Assembly: GCA_019038645.1 (NCBI GenBank)
Contig: JAHOYT010000011.1
Span: forward strand, 1 to 63,908
Reading direction: 5' to 3'
Source of the DNA: Bacteroidales bacterium
Lineage (GTDB): Bacteria; Bacteroidota; Bacteroidia; Bacteroidales; UBA12077
Length of the DNA: 63,908 nt
Shown piece after piece: positions 1 through 9,105 of this stretch; the stretch's first letter is position 1, and each line of letters opens with the position of its first letter. A program made the translations under genes and the position numbers. The notes beneath the pieces were generated by a model that had not been told where the DNA came from, did no database searches, and saw nothing but the letters and a program-made list of their open reading frames with translations.

Positions 1-41
1 TAATAGTATATTTTTTTGATTTATTACACTTAAATATACTA

Positions 42-78
42 AATAACCTGCTAATATGCAAATACTTAGCAGGTTATT
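42..78. terminator. Strong hairpin, probable bidirectional terminator
   Basis: A perfect 13-bp stem (42-54 with 66-78) encloses an 11-nt loop, with A/T-rich ends on both sides. It probably ends transcription of a gene lying left of the window, or from either side. Confidence 0.6.
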
Positions 79-100
79 CTCTTAACTTATTGACATTGGA

Positions 101-160
101 CTGCCGTCAGGCAGGCTTGTCGAAGTATAGACAATTTACTTACTTTTTGGACACTCTCTT
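101..160. repeat. Dispersed repeat fragment / decayed MITE end
   Basis: A small palindrome (CTGCC-GTCA-GGCAG, 101-114) is followed by GCTTGTCGAAG, the core of the dispersed repeat seen at 18291, 57456 and elsewhere. At about 142-160 a sequence close to ACTTTTTGGACA resembles the right terminal inverted repeat of the element at 60683-60819. No matching left end is visible. Confidence 0.45.
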
Positions 161-624
161 CTAATTACAAATAGTCATATCCATTCCATCCTTACGATGC
201 TGTGTTAATATTATTGATAGCTAAGGTAACTCTGAAACACCTACCGAAATAAATTCGAATGTTTACCAAACATCAATAATACAAGGAGTTATTGATGCAA
301 TTATTATTGAGCCCGATAATTTAAATCAGGAAGTTTTTGATTATTGCAATACACAAAGTTCTTTATAAGAAAACTTTATTTTTAGTGCATCACCAAATAA
401 TCCAAACAGTAATATATCAAATGGAGCACCTGGATATTTTTGGAGCTTATTCATTTACCCGGGATACTCTTATAATACATTAATTGATTAAATGATTTTC
501 ATAAATTGAACTGATAATTATCATAAAAAATCAAAATATTAAAACAATATCCTTAATCGTATAACTATTATTTATAAATTGCTAATAGGTCAATTGTCAT
601 ATTATCAATACCTAAGAAATATAA

Positions 625-1239
625 ATGATTAAATCAGAAAAGTTTTGGGACAGAATATCATCCAACTTTAATAAGCATAGCAAAAAAACAGAAAAGGCTC
701 ATATCAAGACTGTTGGAACCATTAAAAAATATCTCAATAACAGTGATATTGTTTTAGATTATGGATGTGCTACAGGAGCAATAGCCATTGATGTTTCTGG
801 CAATGTAAAAGAAGTTCAAGGTATTGATATATCATCTAAAATGATTGATATTGCAAAAAGAAATGCAAATGAACGCAATATAGAAAATGTAGATTTCGAG
901 CAAACAACAATCTTTGATAAGAAATATAAAAAAGAATCATTTGATGTTATACTTGCATACAATGTACTTCATTTAGTAGAAGATTCTCAGAAGGTCTCTC
1001 AAAGGATAAACGAGTTATTAAAGCCAAGAGGATTAATTATATCATCAACAGCATGCCTGGGAGAAAAATCATTTTTAGGGATATTCTTTATTATTTTAAG
1101 TAAAATAGGAATAGTACCTAAAATAACAACATTTAAAATTTCTGAATTGGAAAATTTAATTAGCGGAAATTTCCAAATTATTAAAAGTAAAAATTTTTCA
1201 AATCCACCAAACTATTTTTGTGTAGCTAAAAAGGTGTAG
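625..1239 (+). CDS. Class I SAM-dependent methyltransferase
   Basis: A 204-residue protein with a Rossmann-type methyltransferase core. Motif I is VLDYGCATG (residues 43-51), followed by an acidic residue in GIDIS at the end of strand 2 and a motif-IV-like stretch FDVILAYNVLHLV. This is the Methyltransf_11/25 fold, which moves a methyl group from S-adenosylmethionine to a small molecule, lipid or protein. The substrate cannot be read from sequence. It stands alone, 33 bp before the next gene on the same strand, and may be co-transcribed with it. The fold is clear; the role is unknown. Confidence 0.8.
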   Translation: MIKSEKFWDRISSNFNKHSKKTEKAHIKTVGTIKKYLNNSDIVLDYGCATGAIAIDVSGNVKEVQGIDISSKMIDIAKRNANERNIENVDFEQTTIFDKKYKKESFDVILAYNVLHLVEDSQKVSQRINELLKPRGLIISSTACLGEKSFLGIFFIILSKIGIVPKITTFKISELENLISGNFQIIKSKNFSNPPNYFCVAKKV

Positions 1240-1272
1240 AAAACAAAACTAATTTAAATTAGGAGGCCCTTC

Positions 1273-2109
1273 ATGAATATCTTCAAATCAAAAAAAACCG
1301 AATTAAATGCTAAAAGGATATTTCTCACAAAAGGCTCATGCTCAAATACATTCTTCTATATTTTAAACCGCGAATTTGGCTATCCAAAAAAAGATGAAGA
1401 GCGTGCTATTGATCCATTAGCAGGAGGAATAGTACAACAAGGATATCAGTGCGGAATGCTTTGGGGAGCATCAATGGCAGTTGGAGCTGAATCATTTCGA
1501 AGACATAAAGATATAAATACAGCAATAGCGGTTTCAATCAGAGCAACTCAGCACCTAATGAAATCTTTTGAAAACAGGACAAAATGTATCGAATGTGAAG
1601 ATTTTACTAAAACGGATTTCAAAAATAAATGGAGCTTCGCAAAATATATGTTTACAGGGAAGTTTCTATCTTGCTATAAACTTGCTGAAAAATGGACTCC
1701 GGAAGCTATCAGGGCTGCACATGAAGGATTGTCTCTTGAACAAACAGAATCGGATAAACAGGCAATAAGCTGCGCTTCTGAAGTTATAAAAAAAATGGGT
1801 GGTAGTGATGAAGAAATTGTTATGGTTGCAGGATTTGCTGGAGGTCTTGGTTTAAGTGGAAGTGGATGTGGAGCCCTTGGCGCTACCATTTGGAAAACGA
1901 TTCTCGAATTAGTAAAAAAAGAAAGCTGGAAATCTACCTTATCTGATCCGGATTCAGAAAAAATAATTAAAAGATTCTATGATGCGACGGATTATAAAAT
2001 GGAATGTCAGGAGATATGTGGGGAGCAATTTAAAACAATAGACGAGCATACAGAATTTATTAAAAATGGTGGTTGCGAAAAACTAATTAATGTACTTGCA
2101 CAATCATAA
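1273..2109 (+). CDS. C_GCAxxG_C_C family protein (double-module)
   Basis: A 278-residue protein of the C_GCAxxG_C_C family, cysteine-rich proteins thought to bind metal or take part in redox chemistry; no activity is firmly known. The first module has Cys22 and QCGMLWGA (about 59-66). A second glycine-rich GCGALGA motif lies in the C-terminal half, followed by further cysteines (MECQEICG and GGCEK). Most family members are about half this length with one motif, so this looks like a duplicated or fused form. A strong AGGAGG lies 6-7 bases before the ATG, which is unusual in a Bacteroidota genome where such sites are often weak. Confidence 0.75.
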   Translation: MNIFKSKKTELNAKRIFLTKGSCSNTFFYILNREFGYPKKDEERAIDPLAGGIVQQGYQCGMLWGASMAVGAESFRRHKDINTAIAVSIRATQHLMKSFENRTKCIECEDFTKTDFKNKWSFAKYMFTGKFLSCYKLAEKWTPEAIRAAHEGLSLEQTESDKQAISCASEVIKKMGGSDEEIVMVAGFAGGLGLSGSGCGALGATIWKTILELVKKESWKSTLSDPDSEKIIKRFYDATDYKMECQEICGEQFKTIDEHTEFIKNGGCEKLINVLAQS

Positions 2110-2140
2110 TTACTTGTAATAATAAAAAAAGGAATTAAAA

Positions 2141-3868
2141 ATGAATTCAAACGAAAAGACACCCGAATCGATTGATCAGAATCCTGTCCGAATACTCCCA
2201 GGCATTATTATCGCTATTTTACAATGGGTACTGTGGTTTCTGGTCCCTAAATTTACCACCGGGGATATTGCAATGGCAATCAGTGTTTTTGGCGGACTAA
2301 TTTGTGGTTTAGTTATTATTGTTTGGTGGGCATTTTTTAGCCGGGCACCAAAATCCGAACGATGGATTGCGATCATTCTTATGATCGTTGCACTTATTGT
2401 GATTCCACGTTTCACACACAAGTCGATTGTAACAGGCTTAAACAATTTGATGTACTTTGTGTATGCCATTCCAACTCTAACTATCGCCTTTGTAATTTGG
2501 GCGGTGATTACACAAAAGCTTTCTCCTGGACTCAGGCGAATAACAATGGTTTTAACTATTTTATTTGCATGTGGAGTGTGGACGCTTGTTCGATCCGATA
2601 GTCTTTCTGGTAATGCCAGTGCGAATTTTTCCTGGCGTTGGGCAGAAACCAATGAGGAAAAACTACTTGCCAAATCAGAAGAAGAGTCTGTAGCTCTCAC
2701 ATCAAATTTATTAGAAACAGAAGCAGAATGGCCAGGCTTTAGAGGACCTAACCGGGATGGTATTATCCATGGTGTTCGAATTGAAACCGACTGGAAAGCA
2801 TCTCCACCCATAGAGTTGTGGCGTAAAGCTATTGGGCCAGGTTGCTCTTCTTTTGCAATTCATGGCGAACTCTTCTTTACACAGGAGCAACGCGGTGAAG
2901 ATGAAGTGGTGTCCTGCTACAATTTACTTACTGGTAAACCTGTATGGCAACACAGCGACAAGGCACGTTTCTGGGATTCGCATGCTGGTGCAGGGCCACG
3001 TTCAACACCAACTCTTCGCGACAGTCTCGTATATACCTTAGGTGCTACCGGAATAGTTAATGTACTTGATATTAGAGATGGTTCTGTTGTATGGTCACGA
3101 AATGATGCATCTAAAATTGATACAGTAATTCCTGGTTGGGGTTATGCAAGTTCTCCACTGGTGGTTGATGATGTTGTTATTGTAGCAATATCAGGTACGC
3201 TTATTGCCTATGATATTGCTACTGGTGAACCTCGTTGGTTTGGTCCGGATGGTGGCGAAAACTATAGTTCACCACATCTGGTAACCATTGACGGAATAAA
3301 ACAGGTACTAATGATGAGTCAGTTTGCTATAAGTAGCTTTGTACCTGGCGATGGTAAACTGCTATGGGAACAATCATGGGAAAATGGTGCTATTGTTCAA
3401 CCAGCCATAACTGCTGATGGAGATATCCTGATAAGTGAAGGCTACAAAAAGGCTATGCATCGTATAACTGTTTCTAATAATTCTGGTGATTGGACCATTG
3501 AAAAGCGTTGGACAACAACCAAAATTAGAAATGACTTTAATGACTTTGTAATTCATAAAGGCCATATATATGGTTTTGATGGATTCAGCATCAATTGCAT
3601 TGATATTAAGGATGGTAGCCGCAAATGGAAAAGAGGACGCTATGGAGGGCAGATAATCCTTTTAGCTGACCAGGACTTGCTATTAGTACTTACCGAGAAA
3701 GGAGAACTAGTACTTGTAGAAGCAACTCCTGAGCAACTAGTGGAACATGCACGTTTACCGGCAATCGAAGGAAAAACCTGGAATCATCCTGTCTTAGTCA
3801 ACGACATTCTGTTAGTTCGGAATACTCAGGAGATGGTTGCATTTAAGTTACTCTTAGCGGACGATTAA
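2141..3868 (+). CDS. Membrane-anchored PQQ-like beta-propeller protein
   Basis: A 575-residue protein. Residues about 18-151 hold five hydrophobic segments (about 18-37, 44-66, 74-90, 102-124, 131-151). From about residue 195 to the end is a PQQ-like beta-propeller (BamB/quinoprotein-dehydrogenase repeat type) starting at WPGFRGPNRDG (197-207), with repeats such as YNLLTGKPVWQH and YDIATGEPRWFG. The WPxFRGPxRDG opening is typical of propeller proteins abundant in Planctomycetota and Verrucomicrobiota. No catalytic dehydrogenase domain is visible, so a binding or scaffold role is more likely than an enzyme. Base composition looks more GC-rich than its neighbours, hinting at transfer. Its function is unknown. 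Confidence 0.75.
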   Translation: MNSNEKTPESIDQNPVRILPGIIIAILQWVLWFLVPKFTTGDIAMAISVFGGLICGLVIIVWWAFFSRAPKSERWIAIILMIVALIVIPRFTHKSIVTGLNNLMYFVYAIPTLTIAFVIWAVITQKLSPGLRRITMVLTILFACGVWTLVRSDSLSGNASANFSWRWAETNEEKLLAKSEEESVALTSNLLETEAEWPGFRGPNRDGIIHGVRIETDWKASPPIELWRKAIGPGCSSFAIHGELFFTQEQRGEDEVVSCYNLLTGKPVWQHSDKARFWDSHAGAGPRSTPTLRDSLVYTLGATGIVNVLDIRDGSVVWSRNDASKIDTVIPGWGYASSPLVVDDVVIVAISGTLIAYDIATGEPRWFGPDGGENYSSPHLVTIDGIKQVLMMSQFAISSFVPGDGKLLWEQSWENGAIVQPAITADGDILISEGYKKAMHRITVSNNSGDWTIEKRWTTTKIRNDFNDFVIHKGHIYGFDGFSINCIDIKDGSRKWKRGRYGGQIILLADQDLLLVLTEKGELVLVEATPEQLVEHARLPAIEGKTWNHPVLVNDILLVRNTQEMVAFKLLLADD

Positions 3869-4170
3869 AGGGAATTGTATTATCCGGTAATCGGCAAAAT
3901 AATTATATATCAATTAAGAAACGCTATACTTAAAGTAAAAGTCTCAGACACCACCAATAATTCTGCAACGAAGTGGAGCATTTGGCGTGTGTTTAGCGAT
4001 TTGTTTTAGTGGAGCTGGCGGGAGTATTTTGAAATATCTTTACACTAACAAATATAGGTGCTTCATTAATTATACTTATTCCTGTTAACCGAATTGTTAA
4101 CTAAATTGTTATAAGAAAACATTTGTAAAACTAAAAAAAAACTTTAAATGAGGATTTTTGATCCGAATAA
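3869..4170. other. Intergenic region spanning the left border of the island
   Basis: It holds no gene. The left copy of the tmRNA-end repeat (attL) lies at 4008-4025. Weaker similarity to the sequence beyond the tmRNA 3' end extends left to about 3987. Right of attL the sequence belongs to the island. Confidence 0.6.
4008..4025. repeat. attL: truncated copy of tmRNA 3' end
   Basis: The 18 bases AGTGGAGCTGGCGGGAGT match exactly the intact tmRNA 3' end at 16530-16547. Partial similarity continues about 20 bases to the left (GTGTGTTT...ATTTGTTT in both copies). To the right the match stops abruptly, as expected at an integration crossover. Confidence 0.85.
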
Positions 4171-4827
4171 TTAAAAGGAAATTTTAATAAAAATACGATT
4201 GATTATTCCGTTTTGGTCTAGTCCTTTTACTGTAATCTTTAATTTATCTGTGTTTTTCTTATAAAAAACTCGACTATGTATTTTTTTTATATAACCTATA
4301 TCAAGATCATTTTTAAATACTCTTACTGCAAATTTATCGTGCTCATTATCAGGTTCACGTTTAAAAGTTAAAATATCTCCGGGCTTAATTTGCCCTGACT
4401 CTAAATTTCTGTTTGATAAACCTGCTATTTCGGTAACAAAAGAGATATTAGTAACTGGCTGAAAATCTGCTAAAAACTCTAAGTTATCTGTGGATAACAT
4501 TCCTTGTGTATACGCTAACATATAAATTACATCATCTTTATAATAGGGATCAATTTCCCAAAAATCGTAATATGACTGAATATCTGATCTTTCCTTTTTC
4601 ATTAACCTTTGACCAAATATCTCAATAACATTTTTAGTGTAAATCTGGTCTATTACCGGAAAATCCACATAAGGAGTAAAACCATCTTTTTGAGCCTTTT
4701 CAACTTCTTCTTTAACATATTCAAATCGCACACCCTCATTAGAGTTTCTTTTTAAAATCCCAACAAGAAATCGCCGAGACCCCTTTCCTTTCCTCCAACT
4801 TAAATATATATTTCCAATCGCTTTCAC
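4171..4827 (-). CDS. HIRAN-domain protein with HipS-like N-terminus
   Basis: A 218-residue protein. Residues about 128-215 form a HIRAN domain (GDILTFKREPDNEHDKFAV, then IGYIKK), a fold that binds DNA ends or single strands, as in Rad5/HLTF. Residues about 7-80 (FLVGILKRN, VRFEYV, FGQRLM) resemble the small N-terminal subdomain of HipA (the HipS fold). Its start codon overlaps the stop of the upstream HipA-like kinase gene by 4 bp (ATGA), so the two are translationally coupled. By analogy with HipS/HipT it may be the partner or antitoxin of that kinase. HipA-family kinases paired with HIRAN proteins have been reported; the exact role here is inferred. Confidence 0.7.
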   Translation of the reverse strand: MKAIGNIYLSWRKGKGSRRFLVGILKRNSNEGVRFEYVKEEVEKAQKDGFTPYVDFPVIDQIYTKNVIEIFGQRLMKKERSDIQSYYDFWEIDPYYKDDVIYMLAYTQGMLSTDNLEFLADFQPVTNISFVTEIAGLSNRNLESGQIKPGDILTFKREPDNEHDKFAVRVFKNDLDIGYIKKIHSRVFYKKNTDKLKITVKGLDQNGIINRIFIKISF

Positions 4828-5858
4828 CGAACTAATTCAAATAATTTATTAACACGCAAATTTATCAATTTTATTATTAATCTCTTTCTATTATCAGGTA
4901 ATCTATTATCACTATATTCTTTTGGTAAATTTAAATCTATATTTTTAACTATATTTTCTATATTTTGTTCAGAGTATTTTTGTTTAACATCTGTAATGTA
5001 TTGTTTAATTTTATCAGTCTTCAATATACTTATATTCTTTATTAATTCAAAATGATTTAGTTTTCCTCCATTCCAATGAATTTCTGACTTTCCCTTTTTA
5101 ATATATGAATTAAACATATTGTCATCTTTAAGCATCTGCTCAAGTTTTTGATCTGTTATTTCTCTCCCTAAACAACTACCATTATCATATACAGGTGCAA
5201 ACGAACCTGGAATTATTAAGCTTAGTTTTTCCGAGAAACGATTTTTCCAAAAATCTTTATCTTTCATAACTTTTGAAAGAACTTTTATTAATATTTTGAG
5301 CAACAATCTGTTATCCTTATCTGCTTGCTTTTGCAATATATTAGCCGCTTCTTTATAATTACTTATTACACCCCAATTTTCTTGATGTCTATCTCCATTC
5401 CCAATAATGCTATCAAGAATAATAATCTTGTCTATATCTGAGATAAACCTCCCTTGATCAAAAAAATTTAAAGAATCACAAATAAATTGGTACGAATAAA
5501 TACTATGAGAATCCTTTTTTTCAGGATCATATGAATTATCATATCCAGTTAAAAAACTAATTCCTTCAATAAGCTTACTTTCTCCATCTAAGTTCATCGC
5601 TTTACTTAAACATCCTATTTTTTCTCCACGAACTGCTATTTCATAATTTAATGTATCAAATCCCAGTAATTTTCCAATTTTAGATGCTATTATCTCAGAC
5701 CAAAATTCAAATTTATAGTCCATTACATCTTTTTTTATAGAAGTTTTAAAATAATAAACTTGCCCTTCATTATCTTCGACAATTTGCTTATCTCTTGTTC
5801 CACCACTACTAAACCATGGTTTCTCATTCCAGTCTGTTATATTATAAAATAATGCCAT
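4824..5858 (-). CDS. HipA-family Ser/Thr kinase (toxin-like)
   Basis: A 344-residue HipA-fold kinase. The catalytic loop is GNGDRHQENWG (Asp156, Asn161) and the metal-binding Asp225 lies in YDNG. An upstream TTG (5891) would add 11 residues and overlap the restriction gene by 23 bp; I prefer the ATG at 5858, which begins MALFYN and leaves a 10-bp gap. HipA-family kinases phosphorylate proteins, often an aminoacyl-tRNA synthetase, and act as growth-halting toxins. It lacks the N-terminal HipS subdomain, which seems to be supplied by the downstream HIRAN protein. It is not closely similar to the other kinase of the island (9106-10113). Its target is unknown. Confidence 0.75.
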   Translation of the reverse strand: MALFYNITDWNEKPWFSSGGTRDKQIVEDNEGQVYYFKTSIKKDVMDYKFEFWSEIIASKIGKLLGFDTLNYEIAVRGEKIGCLSKAMNLDGESKLIEGISFLTGYDNSYDPEKKDSHSIYSYQFICDSLNFFDQGRFISDIDKIIILDSIIGNGDRHQENWGVISNYKEAANILQKQADKDNRLLLKILIKVLSKVMKDKDFWKNRFSEKLSLIIPGSFAPVYDNGSCLGREITDQKLEQMLKDDNMFNSYIKKGKSEIHWNGGKLNHFELIKNISILKTDKIKQYITDVKQKYSEQNIENIVKNIDLNLPKEYSDNRLPDNRKRLIIKLINLRVNKLFELVR

Positions 5859-5868
5859 CCCAAGTAAT

Positions 5869-8800
5869 TTATTCAATCTCAATCTTATCAATTTCTTTCA
5901 TTATCCGGTCCGTTTCTGAAAGTGCAACAATAATTTTCTGATAGTGTAAAATATCTTCAAAGCTTAGTTGTCTTTCCTTACGGTCTTTGAGCCATTTTTG
6001 AGCTGGTTGGTAACCGCCAATGTAAAATTCCCAGGCAACTAAAGGAATATTCTCAAAATACTGTTCGTCATTTATCCAAATACGACCAAGTTGTTTTTCA
6101 GAATCAGTAATTTCCCAATCTGATTTTCCGATTTTTCTTGTAATTAGGTTATCTCCATCAGCTGGGTATTGAGTAATGTATTGCTCAACTTTTGGAGATT
6201 CTAATAAATGTATTTGGCGCAATTCTCCACCCAATTTAACCAATTTCCAAAAAGTTTCCTGATCTTTTGGATAAGGCACTCTTGGGAAATCTATTTTTAG
6301 AAACTCTTTATATTTTTCTCTGTAAGTTGGAGAATGCAACACAGCATAGATGTAATCTAAAATATCAATTGGTGCAAAAGTTTTTTCTTTATTTTCTTTT
6401 TCGTTTGTGAATGTTAAACCGAGATTTTTTGCAATTTGATTTATAATTTCTTGGTTTAGGTTTGGTGTACGCTCATTATTTGTTTCAATTATTTGTTGGT
6501 CAAATGATTCAGAATATATGTAAAGAGGAAGAACGGTACCACCACCCCTGTAATAAATATTTTGATCAGAAATTGTATTTGTTATAAAAGATAAGTTCCA
6601 TTGCATTTGCCCAACAGCTTGCCCTTGTCTTCCTGTGATTAAAGCAAAATTATTACCTTTTTTAAGGTTTCGCATAACTCTATTTTGACTATATGCAAAG
6701 AATCCCTTTGGCTTCCCAGTGAAATAGGTTATACGATTATCAAATGGGCGATAAACTATATTCTTATAATTATCATTTGAATAATTTTCTTTTAAATCTG
6801 AAATAGCTTTATGCAAAATCCAATCACGACTATCAGATTTAATATCTAGAATAATCCTAGCTTCATTTTCGGAAAGAGTTGTTAATTGATTGATGCGATT
6901 TGCTAATTCGGGTTTATCATATGCTATGGTTATAGAATCATTTTTAGAAAGAACACCAAGAGAATATTCTTGAAATAAATCAATTATACTAAAAGCATTT
7001 TGGTATGATTTAAATCCTTCTTTATTTTTATTTATAAAGAAATAATGAGGTTCTGTAAAATCCACTTTATTGAAGTTTGTATTATCTAGGCTATTAGACC
7101 ATAAAAAATTATACTTTGATTCCCTAGTACCATACACATCAAAGTGAAATACTTCTCCTAATTCATCCTTTTTCTTTTTTCCCGTTTTAATGAAAAGGTT
7201 TATAGAAACTCCGGGTAAAATGTCAAAAACATTTTTATCAGGACTTCCATCTGGAGACACTTCTTTTTTCTTAGAGTTACCATGTAAATCAATGATATGT
7301 ATTTTATCAAAAGTTTTTAATAGATTCCAACGCATTCCCCGAAAAGTTGGATTATCTAAAAAACCATGATTATTGATAAAAGCTAATACGCCTTCATTGT
7401 TTTTTTCAATGAAATGTTGTCCATATCTTAAAAACTTTACATAATCATCGTTTATAAATTTTGAGTTTTTTTCTTGAAGTTTAATCTTACCCCCAGGTTC
7501 TTTTTTGTAATCTTCCATGAGGTTCATTATCCATTCACCTTTATTTAAACTTTCCCCACTGTATGGAGGATTCCCTATTACACACATAACGGGAGTATCG
7601 CGTTTAATTTTATTTGCTTCGTTGGCTTCACTGCTTAGCCAACCGGCAAATAAAGTTCCGCTATCGGGGTGGTGTTCTTCTAATGAATTGGTAAGAAAGA
7701 TATTAAATCGTTGATCATTTTTTGCTTTATATCTTGTTTCAGCTAAAAGCATATCTAATTTTAAATGTGCCATTGAATATGATGCCATTAATAACTCAAA
7801 TCCATTTAAACGAGGAATTAAATGATCTTCTACATAACCACTCCATGCACCTTGCATGGCTTTAAATTTATTGTTGTAAATATGTTTTACTACTTCCGCT
7901 AAAAAAGTACCTGTTCCGGTTGCAGGGTCAAGAATTTGTACTTTGTGTACTTCTTGTTCTACTTCCTTGTAACCATTTGCAGTTCGTTTATCCTGCGATT
8001 GTGTTTTAACTTTTATTTTGGTTTTTGAAGTATCGGCTAAACCATCTTTTATATCAAATTCCGTTTTAAGAATATCATCTACTGCTCGAACTATAAAATT
8101 AACAACAGGTTCGGGCGTATACCAAACGCCTTTGGCTTTACGGAGTTTTGGGTCGTATTCGGAAAGGAAAGTTTCATAGAAGTGTATAATTGGGTCGTGC
8201 ATTTGAGTGCTTTTGCCAAAGTTGTGAAGTAAGGCATCTACATTAGTTGCCCTAAAAACTTCAGCTAAGTTATCAACTGTTCGTTTTATACGGTCGTCAA
8301 TGTCTGGTCCGGCAATATATCCGAAAAGCTTTCTTAAAAAAGGATTTGTTTTTGGAATTAATTCAGCTGCTTCTTGTCTGCTAAAATCATCAAGCGTAGG
8401 ATCATGTAAACGAGCTGCAAACATTCCATAAGCTAAAGTCTGAGCGTAAATATCAGCAAAGCCTTTTGGAGTTAAATCATGTATTAAAATATGTTTGAAA
8501 GACTCGTACTGTCCACGTAAAGAAGTGTTTTCCTGTGTTTTTTCATCTGATTTTAGAGCATTCTCAATGGTATTTTCCAATAATCGTGCTTTAGCAGCCA
8601 TCATTTCAGCAAGCCTTTTCGATGATTTTATGGTTTGTCCAACAAAAGTGCAGAAGTTCTTAATCAAGTTCTCAAATTGCTTAAAATTGTCTGAAATAGG
8701 CTTAATAGAATTATCTTCTATTTCAGCAATTTTTATTTCATGAACTAATTCTCCATTTTGAAAAAACCGGAACCATGTATAATCAGTTATAATTAAATTG

Positions 8801-9081
8801 TCGAGTGCTTTTTTATATCTGGTAAATTGCTCTTTGTAACCTTTACTATTTAAATCTTTCCCAATATCTTTTGCTTCGATATATCCAACCGGAATTTTAC
8901 CTTTTGTAATAACATAATCTGGGTTTCCGCAATCAGTAACATTTGCAGGTTCGTTGGTTATCTCAACTCCTGTTACAATTGTTCGAATTAATTGTTCCAG
9001 ATCTGTCCTGTATGTATGTTCTCTTGAGATTCCTGTTTTGAATCTTTTGTTTAAGGAATCAATATATTCCTGGATGGTCAT
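5869..9081 (-). CDS. Single-chain restriction-modification enzyme (type IIG / ISP-like)
   Basis: A 1070-residue protein. The N-terminus has a PD-(D/E)xK nuclease signature (Pro54-Asp55 and Glu69-Ala-Lys71). A gamma-type adenine-N6 methyltransferase domain follows, with motif I DPATGTGTF (about 385-393) and motif IV NPPY (504-507). The rest resembles the target-recognition part of type ISP enzymes. Full type ISP enzymes such as LlaGI are near 1570 residues and carry a helicase between nuclease and methylase; no helicase is visible here, so this behaves more like a type IIG enzyme. It would methylate and cut at one recognition site. It lies 24 bp after hipT and 10 bp before the second kinase gene. 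Confidence 0.85.
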   Translation of the reverse strand: MTIQEYIDSLNKRFKTGISREHTYRTDLEQLIRTIVTGVEITNEPANVTDCGNPDYVITKGKIPVGYIEAKDIGKDLNSKGYKEQFTRYKKALDNLIITDYTWFRFFQNGELVHEIKIAEIEDNSIKPISDNFKQFENLIKNFCTFVGQTIKSSKRLAEMMAAKARLLENTIENALKSDEKTQENTSLRGQYESFKHILIHDLTPKGFADIYAQTLAYGMFAARLHDPTLDDFSRQEAAELIPKTNPFLRKLFGYIAGPDIDDRIKRTVDNLAEVFRATNVDALLHNFGKSTQMHDPIIHFYETFLSEYDPKLRKAKGVWYTPEPVVNFIVRAVDDILKTEFDIKDGLADTSKTKIKVKTQSQDKRTANGYKEVEQEVHKVQILDPATGTGTFLAEVVKHIYNNKFKAMQGAWSGYVEDHLIPRLNGFELLMASYSMAHLKLDMLLAETRYKAKNDQRFNIFLTNSLEEHHPDSGTLFAGWLSSEANEANKIKRDTPVMCVIGNPPYSGESLNKGEWIMNLMEDYKKEPGGKIKLQEKNSKFINDDYVKFLRYGQHFIEKNNEGVLAFINNHGFLDNPTFRGMRWNLLKTFDKIHIIDLHGNSKKKEVSPDGSPDKNVFDILPGVSINLFIKTGKKKKDELGEVFHFDVYGTRESKYNFLWSNSLDNTNFNKVDFTEPHYFFINKNKEGFKSYQNAFSIIDLFQEYSLGVLSKNDSITIAYDKPELANRINQLTTLSENEARIILDIKSDSRDWILHKAISDLKENYSNDNYKNIVYRPFDNRITYFTGKPKGFFAYSQNRVMRNLKKGNNFALITGRQGQAVGQMQWNLSFITNTISDQNIYYRGGGTVLPLYIYSESFDQQIIETNNERTPNLNQEIINQIAKNLGLTFTNEKENKEKTFAPIDILDYIYAVLHSPTYREKYKEFLKIDFPRVPYPKDQETFWKLVKLGGELRQIHLLESPKVEQYITQYPADGDNLITRKIGKSDWEITDSEKQLGRIWINDEQYFENIPLVAWEFYIGGYQPAQKWLKDRKERQLSFEDILHYQKIIVALSETDRIMKEIDKIEIE

Positions 9082-9105
9082 AACTTTAATATTTCAAGGT
9101 AATTT

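Larger units (their letters stand above)
1..624. other. Gene-poor left edge with decayed coding sequence
   Basis: No intact gene is visible in these 624 bases. The stretch from about 290 to 490 on the + strand reads as protein-like sequence broken by at least one stop (around 366), which suggests a decayed gene, but I cannot assign a family. Positions 42-78 form a terminator-like hairpin and 88-160 contain a dispersed-repeat fragment; both are listed separately. Confidence 0.4.

Noticed and set aside
3973-3986. A further partial copy of the tmRNA end (GTGGAGC...TTGGCG) left of attL
   Set aside because: Too short and imperfect to call a second attachment site; it may be chance.
5859-5891. TTG start of the HipA-like kinase
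   Set aside because: It would overlap the restriction gene by 23 bp and add a segment that is the same DNA as that gene's end; the ATG at 5858 is the more natural start.
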